In this document: positions 10,134 to 20,472 of the stretch, piece by piece
Position numbering within the stretch: the first letter of the stretch is position 1
How the letters are laid out: each line of letters starts with the position of its first letter
The notes under the pieces: generated by a model
What the model was told of the DNA's origin: nothing
The model's input: only the letters and a program-made list of their open reading frames with translations
Database searches by the model: none
Program-made: the position numbers and the translations under genes
From: Artemia franciscana
Lineage: Eukaryota; Arthropoda; Branchiopoda; Anostraca; Artemiidae
Length of the DNA: 64,000 nt
Reading direction: 5' to 3'
Assembly: GCF_032884065.1 (NCBI RefSeq)
Contig: NC_088867.1
Location: 45,633,453 to 45,697,452 of the forward strand

Positions 10134-11246
10134 ATGGACAATTGGAATACCAGTACGCTTTATTATTGCCCAGTTTTGAATTTTGCTCAGCACAATCTCG
10201 ATGAGGGGTTGGACCATCAGTCTATTGTGAAATACGCTAGTGATTTTTTCCCGTATGAAGATGTTCTTGGAGCTAAGAAACTTTTATGTAGCAATTGCTT
10301 CCCAGATGAGCCTATACCTCGTCGTTCGGGATCCAGTGCTAAGAATAGTTCATTGTCGGACATTATCGCTACTCTTTCTCGCTGCTCTGCAGAAAATATT
10401 GATATTCCAGAGTTCGTGATCAAATCCCCCTCTGAAGTCCCTAGCATTCCGGCGTCAGCTTATTCTATCCTTACCGCCAAAGTCAACCAGTGCCTTGATC
10501 AGTTAAAATCGCTTGCTCACCTCAATAGTCCAACAACGTCTATTAATAGTTCTTTGGTCTCAGATAGTAAGGGTACCAATCACAAACCCTCGTACGCCGT
10601 TGTTCTTAAATATCCACCTCCAGAACTAAGAGACCCCGTTTCTCGCAAGAAAAAGCTTGATTTTTTCGCCGGACATGACGGTATTGTGTCGGTAAAGTCC
10701 GATCCGGTAAGGAAAAGATGGGTTGTTGTTACGCGGGATAAAGTTTCCGCCAATTCTCTTGCCGCATCTGCTGTTGCGAGCTATCCAAATATTCTTGCTA
10801 AAGTGATTGATCGCAAACCTCTTGGAGTAATTAGGGGACTTCCCGATAGTGTTTCTAGCAGTATACTCATCTCCGCTATTCCTGGTCTTGTTGAGGCCAG
10901 CCAGATCGGCTCTTCTCATACATTCCGTTTAGAGTTCCTTGATTCCGCTGCACTAAAATCTGCCATCGCTACAGGTCTGCGCTTGGGTTACGAGTCTTTT
11001 AAAATATCGGAATACAAAGAATTGCCAAGACGGTGTCTTAGATGCCAAAGTATCCATCATTCGTTAGCTCACTGCCCATGTACCCCGAATGAGATGAAGT
11101 GCTCTAAATGTTCTGGATGCCATTCCAATACTAAAGACAATCCTTGCTTAGAGGCTCCGAAATGTGCCAACTGCGGCGAAGCTCATGTTTCCTATAGTAT
11201 GAATTGCCCAGTGATAAAACGCGCTCTGAACTCTGCTCCAAAATGA
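10134..11246 (+). CDS. LINE-1 ORF1: RNA-binding gag-like protein
   Basis: This 370-residue protein is the nucleic-acid chaperone expected to coat LINE RNA in the cytoplasm. The start is the ATG at 10134 (ATGGAC context), not the upstream in-frame TTG. The N-terminal third has a Cys pair (LLCSNC) and a Ser-rich linker. Residues about 155-300 look like the RRM-like region usual in these proteins (YAVVLKYPPP, VIRGLPDSVSS, FRLEFLDSAALKSAI). A C-terminal cluster of three zinc knuckles follows: CLRCQSIHHSLAHC (CX2CX4HX4C), CSKC...H...C (CX2CX3HX7C) and CANCGEAHVSYSMNC (CX2CX3HX6C). The ORF is intact. Its TGA overlaps the ORF2 ATG in ATGA, implying reinitiation coupling. Confidence 0.9.
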   Translation: MDNWNTSTLYYCPVLNFAQHNLDEGLDHQSIVKYASDFFPYEDVLGAKKLLCSNCFPDEPIPRRSGSSAKNSSLSDIIATLSRCSAENIDIPEFVIKSPSEVPSIPASAYSILTAKVNQCLDQLKSLAHLNSPTTSINSSLVSDSKGTNHKPSYAVVLKYPPPELRDPVSRKKKLDFFAGHDGIVSVKSDPVRKRWVVVTRDKVSANSLAASAVASYPNILAKVIDRKPLGVIRGLPDSVSSSILISAIPGLVEASQIGSSHTFRLEFLDSAALKSAIATGLRLGYESFKISEYKELPRRCLRCQSIHHSLAHCPCTPNEMKCSKCSGCHSNTKDNPCLEAPKCANCGEAHVSYSMNCPVIKRALNSAPK

Positions 11247-13896
11247 ACCAAGCCACTATTTTAAGTTTTGCTTCTCTTAATATTAACGGCACAAAAGACA
11301 AAGACTTGTTAATTAATGAATTATTAGTCCATGACATAGTGTTCTTGCAAGAACATCTTTTGACCAAATCAAACGTTTCTAGCCTGAAACGATCTTCTGT
11401 CCACCATTTCTTTTCGCAAGAAGCCAAGAAAACTAGAGGCCGCCCTTCCGGTGGCCTAGCAATTTTTTTCCGTTCCCCATCAAAGCCCTCTGTGATTCAT
11501 TGTGATGATAACATCTTAGCGATTCAATGTGACAGTACCGCCTTTATAAACGTTTACTTACCTTGCGATCGACGTTCTATAGCATCGTTCACATCTTTCG
11601 CTAAATGTTGCTCCAGTTTAAAGTCTCTACTCGAAAGTCTACGTTTGAAAGACCTAAATTGGGTTTTAGCTGGTGACCTTAACTGTGACATTCTTGGTAC
11701 CTCCGATAGATCAATCCTCTTGCTAGAATCCCTTCCTAGCATATATCACGTCGCAGTTAAGAGCCTCCCATTCACGTATATTCATAACAGAGGCTGTTCA
11801 AAATCGAACCTGGATCACGTGATCTCTTCCAGTTCCAGCTTAATATCATCGATTGTCAGGGTGGACGAAGAGAAGATTGACGACGATCACCTTATTCTTA
11901 GCTGTAATTTGTCCTGTGAGCTATCTGGCAAAATACTTTCGGCTCAGCCGAAGTGGCATACGACGTTGAATTGGGATCGTGCTAATGTCCCACTTTACCT
12001 TGCTACGCTAACTGCTTTACTCTCGACCATAAAAGTGCCATATCACCTGCTGCAAACGTCAGTTTCCTCGCCTTCAAGTACAGTTGACCTAAATTTCTAT
12101 TATTGTCAAATCGTCCATTGCCTTAAATCAGCTTCCAAAGCTGCAGTGCTTGTGGATAAAGTTAGGATTGGTACAAGAAAGCCTAATTGGAACGTTGATC
12201 CTGAAGTAAAACGTGCTAAGCAAAAAGCCAAATTTTGGCTACGTATGTGGATATCATGTGACCGACCATCTTCCGGAGCTGTTTTCTCTGTGAAACAAAA
12301 GTGTAAACTTGAATATAAGGCCAGTTTGAAGAGGGCACGCTTGAATGCATGGCCAGGCCCCACCGATAAGGCCTCCTGGAATAAGGTTATTAATAGTGAT
12401 AAATGTTCCCCATCTACCCTATCTTGTCTCCAGCTAGTTAATTTTGTTGATCATTATAAGCGTGTGTTCAGTGTATTTAACAGTTTTCTTCAGTCTTTTT
12501 ATTATAAGTTGCTTAAACCGCTTTTACCATACCGTCTCCTGCAGGCTCATGTCCAGCCTGTAGCAATATCTGAAATTCGCCGGGCTTTAAGAAAAATTAA
12601 GCGTTCAAATAGCCTTGATAGTGACGGCCTTTCTTACCGATTTTTTGCTTATGATTGTCCTGCTCTACTTAACCATCTACAAATATTTTTCCAGTCTTGC
12701 TTAGCACAGTCGCTTGTTCCTGATAGTTTCCTTTGTGGCCGTGTAACGTCTATTCAAAAGCGAGGCAAGGACCCCACGTCATGTGTGAATTATCGTCCCA
12801 TTACAGTATCGTGTTTCTTAAGTAAGTTGCTTGAACATTTGTTACTACCAGAAATTGAGTCGAATTGTGATTTTACGCCTTTTCAATTTGGTTTTCGGAA
12901 AAGTTTCGGTTGCTCCCATGCACATCATGTTTTAAGCCGACTCATGAAAGATGCCGTAAAAGCTAAAATGTCTTTATACTGTCTTACTGTTGATATTTCT
13001 GGAGCTTTCGACAATATTGTGCACTCTCAGGCTCTATTTTCCCTTGCGTCTTCAGGTGTTAATCCTTCCGTACTAAGTTTATTGTCTTCTTGGTATTCAA
13101 AGTCTAAAATTCAAGTTACCTGGAATGGCCAAATATCTGACCCGGTAAAAATTAATAAGGGAGTTCGGCAAGGTGCCGTATTGTCTCCTAGTATATTTAA
13201 ATGCGTGCTTGCATCGTGCCTGCGTCCCCTTAGAAGTTCTGTTTTTTACGGTAATACTGGTTTGTCTTCTATTGCATATGCAGATGACGTTCTTCTTGTT
13301 GCCCGGACTCACCGTGGATTGCTTTCTAATTTTACTATATTAACCAATGAACTATCTAAGATTGGACTGTCAGTTAATGCGTCTAAATGCGAGTTTATTT
13401 GTTTTAATAGCCCTTATGCGGTCGCTCCATTCGTTACTGGGACTGCAGTTCTACCATGTTCTTCTTTAGTTAGTTGGCTTGGTCTGTGTTTCGGCCCAAC
13501 ACTTTCCGCTACCTTTCATCCCTAGTGAATCAAGCCGTGAAAAACCTACGCGTCGCTTACGGAAAAATATCCCCAAACAAAAGCCGTTACAACCGCAACG
13601 GTTTGTGCATGATTTATAACGCTTATTGCGCTCCTGTGCTTTTGTTTTTATCAGGCATGGCTCATCTGTTTCGTAAGAAAGATCGACATACTCTACGTAC
13701 GGCTTATTTCAGATATTGCAAATTCCTCCTCCGGCTTCCTAGATGGCACCGAAACAAAAAAATAATTGCTCGATTTGGTTTAGTTGATGTGCCTTCTCGG
13801 ATTCGGTCTTCCAGTGATGATTTATGTAAAAAGACTGTCAACTTTATTCACGTTTATGACCCTCTGCAGCCTTTTTTCCATATAGATACTGGTTGA
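11243..13896 (+). pseudogene. LINE-1 ORF2: APE endonuclease + reverse transcriptase, one frameshift
   Basis: The protein would nick target DNA and prime reverse transcription. Its ATG at 11243 overlaps the ORF1 stop. In order: APE endonuclease with SLNING (residue about 10), QEH (about 37), AGDLNCD (about 140), SNLDHV (about 188) and DDDHLIL (about 213); reverse transcriptase with NYRPITVSC (about 515), LTVDISGAFDN (about 581), GVRQGAVLSPS (about 640) and IAYADDV (about 677), all intact. After WLGLCFGP the frame shifts (13500-13525). The last 130 residues continue in another frame, with a conserved tail YFRYCKFLLRLPRWHRN shared with the LINE at 33.9 kb. There is no RNase H. A single frameshift is the only visible defect, so the copy is young or its break is an assembly error. 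Confidence 0.9.
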
Positions 13897-14046
13897 TTAG
13901 TACATATTGTCTTTTGTTAGTTTGAATTTTGTTTTTCTTCGCTGTTTATCGTATTTGTTTTTGTTTATTTATTTATATTTATTTATAATACTCCGTACTT
14001 TGTGTTTTTTATACTTTACGGGTAATAAAGTTCATTCATTCATTCA

Positions 14047-14600
14047 TATGCTGAATAAAATGGCTATCTCAGAATTGAGTTATAAGGTCAGTTATAAGGG
14101 TGACTGTGGGAAAATAATTAGCGTGGGAAGAGGCCTAGGTGCCCTCCAATTTTTTAGATCCCTTAAAAAGGGTACTATATACTTCATTTTTTTATATATA
14201 AATCACTTGTATATAACTTCATTTCCGTTGGAATGAGCCCGCTCGCAACATTCTATGACAACTGGTTCGATATAATCACCCCTGGAAAAAAAAAATCCAT
14301 ATTTTTGCTGATAGAAAATTAACACTTCCACGGTAGGGTTCCCTGATAGGCTGATTCGGATGGGTGTAATTTTGGTTTTATTACTTTTATTGGGTGTTTC
14401 CCTCTATTTTCTAAAATAAGGAAATTTTTCTTAGACTTGTAATTTTAGATAGGTATCTCATATATTTAAAGTCAGCATTAAAATGCGATTTTGTTCATGT
14501 AGCTATTGCTATCAAAAATCCGTTTTTTAGAGTTTTGGTTACTATTGAACCGGGTCGCTCCTTAGTACAGTTCGTTACCACGAACTTTTTGATAAAATGA
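14047..14600 (+). repeat. Composite palindromic repeat, right part
   Basis: Homology to 29645-30230 resumes directly after LINE-1: atgctgaataaaatggctat, then ggcctaggtgccctccaatt, later aaatgcgattttgttcatgt and ccgttttttagagttttggt, ending near gttcgttaccacgaactttt. Together with 8803-9665 this rebuilds the pre-insertion repeat apart from about 30 bp at the junction. Confidence 0.85.
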
Positions 14601-14991
14601 AATAAATTTGTCACTTCGCTGCGAGCAATTATTTAAATTATATTTTTCTAAATAGGTCTGCATGAAGTAAAAACCCAAAAATATGTACTTTTTATTTGTA
14701 ATTTCCACAATTTTATAGCGCGTCTCCTGGCAAATAGCCTAATGATGACCAGACCACAGGCACACACGCAGGCGAGGGATTCACCCACCTTAAATTTGTA
14801 TAATGCTTAATTTTCTCAGCGAAATGTTTAATTTTCCTGTGTTTTCCTGGTATTTCTTTCGTAAGAGTTGAACCCCCCTCCTCCAAAAAAAAATCTCGAA
14901 TAATAATTTCTCTAATTTTCTCCTCGAATAATAGTTCTTTTCCAAATAAATATTCCTATTTACTTGTTGAATTACGAAGAATGAATATACA
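14601..14991. other. No recognisable feature
   Basis: About 390 bp of AT-rich DNA. A G/C-richer patch near 14720-14790 (catgaagtaaa...gcgtctcctgg, then cacacacgcaggcgaggg) matches nothing else in the window. Confidence 0.4.
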
Positions 14992-15548
14992 TTAATCATA
15001 ATTTTCAGTGAGAAACCCCTTGAGTTTAATGACGGCAGTGAAATCTGATAACCTTGAGTGTTTGTCGATTTGCCGCGATTGAAAAAGGACTGAAAAGAGA
15101 GTATAATTTCTGGACGTTTGCGCGGCCTTAACTGATTTAATCGTCGACAAAGCTTCACCAACTCTTGATATCTTGGCCATATCACCCAGAGCGAACAGTG
15201 AACTCTTCCGATTAGCAGCTATAGTTGAGGCTGTGGAAGGGGATGCTTTAATATCCTATATGGTAGTTCTAAAAGCAGAGAGACCATCCCTTAATGCTTT
15301 ATTTTCAGTGTCAAACTAATGCTTGGATTAAAGTGTACTATTTGTAATGGAAACTGAAACTATAGAACAGATAAAACTAAAGAGTCCGTCTGCCAAACTA
15401 AATTGGCACTTACAAAAATCTCTTTTTGCCACCGACGTTGAACCACTTCCCTAGATTGGCAAATTTTGCCCAAAAGCGGGACTTCAGGCCCTGTGTTTTC
15501 AGACTGGGGAACTGCATATATATACAAAAACTTTAGAAGAGGCAACAT
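14992..15548 (-). CDS. Two-exon gene fragment of unknown function, copy 1
   Basis: On the minus strand, 15548-15414 is open and ends RRWQKEIF at the donor TTT|GTAAGT. A 158-bp intron (15413-15256) follows, ending ccatatag. The next exon, 15255-14992, is open for 87 codons to a TAA: DIKASPSTAST, SSLFALGDMAKISRVGEAL, then SRLSDFTAVIKLKGF. Joining keeps phase 0 and gives at least 132 residues; the first exon may start further 5'. I recognise no domain. The second copy (61351-60936) keeps both splice sites and the identical intron length, which favours true exons over chance. It could be a host gene's 3' end copied by segmental duplication or carried by a transposon. Confidence 0.45.
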
Positions 15549-15754
15549 TGTTCGGTCTATTGGCCCTGGAGTGCTTCAAACACCCTTTAGAATACCAGTC
15601 TGTTGCTCGTAAGAAACATATTCAAGAAATAAAAAAAATGCACAAGTTAAAAACAAAATCATACGGTTGATAATACAATTGAACAAACAGACAAGCCATC
15701 AAATATATTTCAAAAGATATTGCAGTGAAAGAACCTTAAATGAAAAGACATTCA
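15549..15754. other. Flank of duplicated fragment
   Basis: Non-coding sequence that is also present, in the same order, at 61352-61559, so it is part of the segmental duplication rather than unique DNA. Confidence 0.6.
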
Positions 15755-15960
15755 TTTCCACCCCCCCCCCCCAACTCCCCCCAATGACACCAGATCCGGT
15801 CGGGATTCAAAATAAGAGATCTGAGTTACGAGGTCCTTCTAAATAAATTTCATTAAGATCCGATCACTCCTTCGTAAGTTAAAAATACCTCATTTTTTCT
15901 AATTTTTCAGAATTAACCGGCGCATCGGAATGACAATGGAAATATTAAAATGCGTTTCAT
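15755..15960 (+). repeat. Partial monomer of repeat family C
   Basis: It starts at a C-tract and reads accagatccggtcgggattc, gatccgatcactccttcgta and aaaatacctcattttttcta, the hallmarks of the roughly 280-bp family C monomer. The same partial monomer ends the duplicated block at 61560-61795. Confidence 0.8.
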
Positions 15961-15984
15961 TTTCCTCGAATTGCGTTTCATTTA

Positions 15985-17075
15985 CTGTATTTACAGTAAA
16001 GTATATTTAAGGTAAAAAATAAAGATTTTTAGCCGTCCTTAGCCATTAAGAAATAGCCAGGTCCCTAAATTAAGGGCCAATAAACTTATTTTTAAGTACA
16101 ATTTGTTTAAAATGAAGTGTATTTTATGGTAAAAATTAAATAAATACAATTTTTATCTTCACAAAAACTGAAAGTAATGAACAGCATTAAAACTTAAAAC
16201 TAACAGAAATTATTGCGTAAATGAGAGGGGTTGCCCCCTCCTCAAAATCACGGTCTTTACGCTAAAGTTTTTCAGTACTTTAAAAAAAGCCATTGTGTTC
16301 TATTTAATGTTTTTGTGTTTCTGGAATCATTCTGAAAGAATTGGGACACAATTCAAATTTTAGCGTACAGATGGAGGTCCTGAGGAGAGGGCAACCCCCA
16401 ACATATTAGAAATTATTACTGCTTGTTTTAAGTTTTAATGTTGCTCCTTACTTTCAATAGAAAAAAAAACTTATTTTTTTTATTGAGTTTTGGTTATTTT
16501 TAAATAATTCCAGGAAATCTGATCCCATTTCCACGGACGGAACCCCCCTTACCATAGAAATATCTTCTATATAATTCAATCCCGTTTAAAATCTGCCCCA
16601 AACAATTACTTTTAACCACTCCACGCTTAGGATTGACACGGGAAAAAGAAAGCCATACATATAAAAAGAATTTTTTATGAGAATTCTGGCAAATTTCTAG
16701 TCTATAATTTCCCTTGACAAGTTCACTCCCTGGAAACTTCAACCCCATAGAAAATTCCCCCGTGGAAAAACCCCCAGCAGAAAATTCCCCCTCCTCCCTG
16801 AAAATTTATACATACATCTTAATAGCAACTACTATTGGTAAACAATAGATACATTTTATAACTTAAACACCTTTACCCAGGGGCTGTGAGGGGGCAGGTC
16901 ATGTTATACTCAAGGGCATAGTTTTTAGGCCTTTTAACTAGGATGAAGAAAATGGCTATCTAAAAAAATTTATCGCAGCATTTTTGAAAACAATATTTGG
17001 AAGGGAGGTCGCCTAGTTGCCCACCAGTTTTATTGGTCAATTAAAAAGGGTAGTAAAACGTTTCGGTTTTCTTGA
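15985..17075 (+). repeat. Composite repeat: 115-bp unit, long-loop hairpin, right flank
   Basis: About 1.5 units of the 115-bp minisatellite (tagccgtccttagccattaa) lead into a family A hairpin with a roughly 90-bp loop (16165-16465). A C-rich block follows (ctgatcccatttccacggac, cccaggggctgtgagggggc) and then gaagaaaatggctatct. The same order occurs at 39325-40727, where LINE-3 interrupts it right after caagggca. Confidence 0.8.
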
Positions 17076-17794
17076 AAAATATTTTCTTGTCATACATTTG
17101 CGGTGGCCATCTTATTACCCAGTATTATATTCAGCTGCCTATCTGATTGGAAAGTCATGACCAATCGTAGTAGTTGCGAAAACAATCTTACACAATTGAT
17201 TTTAAGCGTTGATTGGGGTAGTTTTTGACGCTGGGTTATTTTTCATAGTCAAACATGGAGAATTATTTAAAATATCTGTTACCTCAACAACACCACCTGA
17301 TACTGAAAAAGGGCCAATTCATGGACAGTGCAATAGATTCTATAGATATCAATAAAAATCATAAGAGGATTGATTTTCCTGTACTGCTTGCTGGAGCTGC
17401 AGTAATAAAGAACAGTCTTCAAATTAAAAGCTTCGGTATGAAAACCAACTCGATTCTACATTTTGAGTAATAGGTGGGGATGAGTAAAAGAAAGTAGAGA
17501 TAGGAAAGAGGTCCGAGTAGAATCATTCTTTAAAAACTTTGATCTTGCGACTGACAAACGAAGCAACAACATGATTTAAGTTAAAGTTGAGGAAATTAGC
17601 TCAGTATATGGAGTTATCCTTCTTAGGCCACTTTTTTAAGAAACCTGACTAAAAGCTTGCACACAGACGCAAATCGTGAATAAGATTGTTCTTGTTATAA
17701 TTTGTAGGCATATACACGTTAATTACTACACGAGCTTCAACCTTTGCTGAATCAACCTTTTAATCAGGGTTCCTTAAGTAATTACAAATAAAAA
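17076..17794. other. No supported gene
   Basis: About 0.7 kb. An open frame at 17255-17470 (71 codons, plus) has no recognisable domain and no splice context that I trust. Nothing else stands out. Confidence 0.4.
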
Positions 17795-17945
17795 AAGTTT
17801 TTTTTTAATTGCAAGTAAGGAGCGACATTAAAACTTAACATGAACAGAAATTATTCCGTATATTAAAAGGGTGGTTCCCTCCTCAACACCCCGCTCTTTA
17901 CGCTAAAGTTTGACTCTGTTACAACTCTACTTTTTAAAACAATAA
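17795..17945 (+). repeat. Half copy of palindromic family A
   Basis: Left arm only: gcaagtaaggagcgacatta through tttacgctaaagtttgactc. It ends at the loop region without the right arm. Confidence 0.8.
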
Positions 17946-18083
17946 TAAATGCATAAATGATGAAACTTATATATTTTAAATCAGCAAAATCAGTATATTT
18001 AAAATTTTCAATTTATTTTCTTGACTCAGGATGACTCATGCTGGAATTTCTTGGTTGAGTAGACTTCACGAAGAGCAGAAGAG

Positions 18084-18465
18084 CTGGGATGTGCAGTAAA
18101 TTCGTTTAGCAAAGGATGAGCGAAAAATATAATTAGTTCAAAAATGTTAAGGGCTCTATTTCTTTTAAAATGTGAAAAAGAAGAAGAAAAAAGGCACAAA
18201 CAAGAATTTTACAGAGAATGAAACGAATTTAAGGTTGAAAGTCCTTGATTTTTATTTTAACTTTAACATTACAAGAAGCCTGGTCTGATGCAACGCCTTT
18301 CTCTGTGAAAATTAAGGCTATCACACAAAAAGACGGCAACAGTGTACAGGCTTACACAGTTAGTTTTGCAAAATTTACTGCTCAGCTACTGCTTAGCCTA
18401 GAAAAGAAAAAAGGACGTTAATCGATTAGAGATAAAAGACATGTAAAGAAGTGATAAAATAAATA
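18084..18465 (+). repeat. Dispersed repeat D, copy 1
   Basis: It matches 36272-36660 in order and orientation: ctatttcttttaaaat, ttgatttttattt, acacaaaaagacggcaacag and ggacgt.aatcgatt. The copies differ by many substitutions and small indels. A shorter third piece is near 37305-37395. The element class is unknown and there is no ORF. Confidence 0.7.
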
Positions 18466-20472
18466 AATAAACAAAGACCAGATCATTACTTTAAAGGAGC
18501 AATTAGAATGGGTCATCGGGTTAAGATCATAATTCTGACCCGGGTGCAAGGAAGACTACAACCGCCACTAGTCATTTTTAGGCAATCTTTTCAATTAGCC
18601 TATTATTATGCTCAAAAAAGTGTCATTGTATCAAGCATCAAGATTCGAACCCTATTGCATTCGTTGTTTTTCTTCGAGAGAATTTGGAGTGTTGTCAAAC
18701 AAAGGAATCAATTTTATTCCTGTGCAAGTTTTTGGTATACTATTTTTCTGAAGTCCTGTGGTTTTAACCCTTCAACGTAATTCGACATTTCCGTTATCCT
18801 TACACATCTAAGCTTCAGCTCTACCTATCCACTAAATTTCCTTAAAAAATGGGTTTTTTGAAGATTGAAAAATAAATTGAAAATATGCCAGATAAATAAA
18901 TTTCATTTATTGCGAAATAAAATGTTGCAAAAAAATTTTACTATTGCGAGATAAAACTTGCAAAAACTTTTTTTTGCAAGTTACCCATTATCACCTCAAA
19001 CCCCTAAAAAAATTTAGTGATTCTTATTTTACGACAAACAACAAGATGATTTTCTTCACTTTTGAAGTTTCAGGCAGCTAAATAATCCTCGAAACACACT
19101 GAAACTTTTCCAGGTCTACAGTGGCACGGGTGTTCTTCCTTTCTTCTGTTTCTCTCTCCTCATTTGAATAATTTACCACAGATGATAAATGAGACCCAAC
19201 AATAAGAGCAAATTCTGTGGATGCTGTTGAACATGTAAAAATCAGCTAATGGTTTGTACATGCCTTTATTAGTCTTCCCTACTTGTGTTCAGTTCTTATT
19301 ATAACTTAGAACTTATCAAAAACGGTATTTCCAGAACCGGCGACAAACCTTTTCTTTTTCCACTAGTTCATTCATGTAAACCAGTTTTAAGTTCTATAAA
19401 TTTTTTTCGGATCCTACAGAATTAAGAATGTTCACTTATCTACTAAATTTGATACGAAATGCAAAATGGGAATCAAACTTTCTTACAAAGAAAAAGGCTG
19501 TTTATTGTCCTTCAAACTCGGTGCACAACAGATGAGAACCGATATTTCACTCTGCCGCTATTGGTATGTAAAATAAAATTGATTGATTAAAACAAATTAA
19601 CTTTTTTAATATATAAGAGAACTTTAATATGAGAACCAAAAACTTAAACTTTAAGGAGAAGCAAAAACTGTTGTGATTTGACTTGCATCTCAATGTTGTC
19701 CTTTTCATAAGTCTTGAACCCCCCCCCCCAAAAAAAATGATACCAAGTCTCTCCATCACTAAATTCACAAACTAAACAATTTCTTTTATCAGTTCTAAAT
19801 AAAAATTAATTTAATTTACAATAGCTAGTGAAATCCAGAGAAAATAGCCTTTTTTCTTTTTTGGTAAAGTGATAATTTTTCTCGATTGTGTGAGGTATTA
19901 TTGTGTTTATGTGCTAGTCTGTAAATTCACCTTCATTTGGTCAGTCAATTTTGAGTCAATTTGGTGCAATGTCTTATATTCTTGTTGAAAATTATGGACT
20001 GAATTAACCCCCAGAAACTCTCAAAAATTCAAATCTAACACTCAAGCTGTTTTTATAGTAATATAGATACGCGATTCAGACAACCTGGGTACACATAGTT
20101 TCTGTCGCTCTAGATCCCTGCTTCGAATCGGTAACAGATTCTAGTAAACTGACTGTGCAGTATTTCACAGATCGTGGTAAAACGAATATTTCTGCGCGAA
20201 ATAAGACGTCTCGTTGAATTGAGCCATGCAACTTCATTCCATAGACACAGGCCTCAGGGACGTAAGACATCCAATAAATCCACATAAGTGCAAGTGTTTT
20301 CTCGAGAAGAGCTACACTGGGTCTTGGTACATGTGTCATCATTGACTATTCTTGTACAGTCTGTATTAGCAATTAATAACCTTTAAATACAAATTTTTAT
20401 TTAAATTTCTATTTCGTTTTCAATTTGGCGGCTGTCTTATATATTATCCTGAAAATTTTCATCTATACTTTT
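18466..20472. other. Two kb without supported genes
   Basis: Open frames exist at 18508-18780 (+) and 20076-20342 (-). The second is 88 codons with a plausible ATGATG start but no recognisable domain and no homologue in the window. A B-box-like word (ggttcgaatct, minus strand, near 18640) lacks a matching A box. The remainder is AT-rich. Confidence 0.4.

Larger units (their letters stand above)
9681..14046 (+). mobile_element. LINE-1: near full-length APE-type LINE
   Basis: A two-ORF non-LTR retrotransposon of about 4.35 kb. The probable 5' end is near 9690 (initiator TCAGT), followed by a roughly 440-bp 5' UTR, ORF1 (10134-11246), ORF2 (11243-13896, one frameshift) and a short AT-rich 3' UTR ending taataaagttcattcattca. 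It has an APE endonuclease and a reverse transcriptase but no RNase H, which fits the Jockey/CR1 side of the LINE tree. CATTCATTCA occurs just before the proposed start (9681-9690) and again in the 3' end, so it is either a target-site duplication or a short tandem tail. The element sits inside the composite repeat. Confidence 0.85.

Noticed and set aside
11204-11242. Longer ORF2 start in LINE-1 upstream of the ATGA overlap
   Set aside because: The upstream codons overlap the zinc-knuckle end of ORF1, and the 11243 ATG gives the usual start just before the endonuclease.
18630-18660. tRNA gene on the minus strand
   Set aside because: The B-box word ggttcgaatct is good, but no A box lies at the right distance and the T-stem does not pair.
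20076-20342. 88-codon minus-strand ORF as a host gene
   Set aside because: No recognisable domain, no splice support and no homologue in the window; its length is within chance for a long non-coding stretch.
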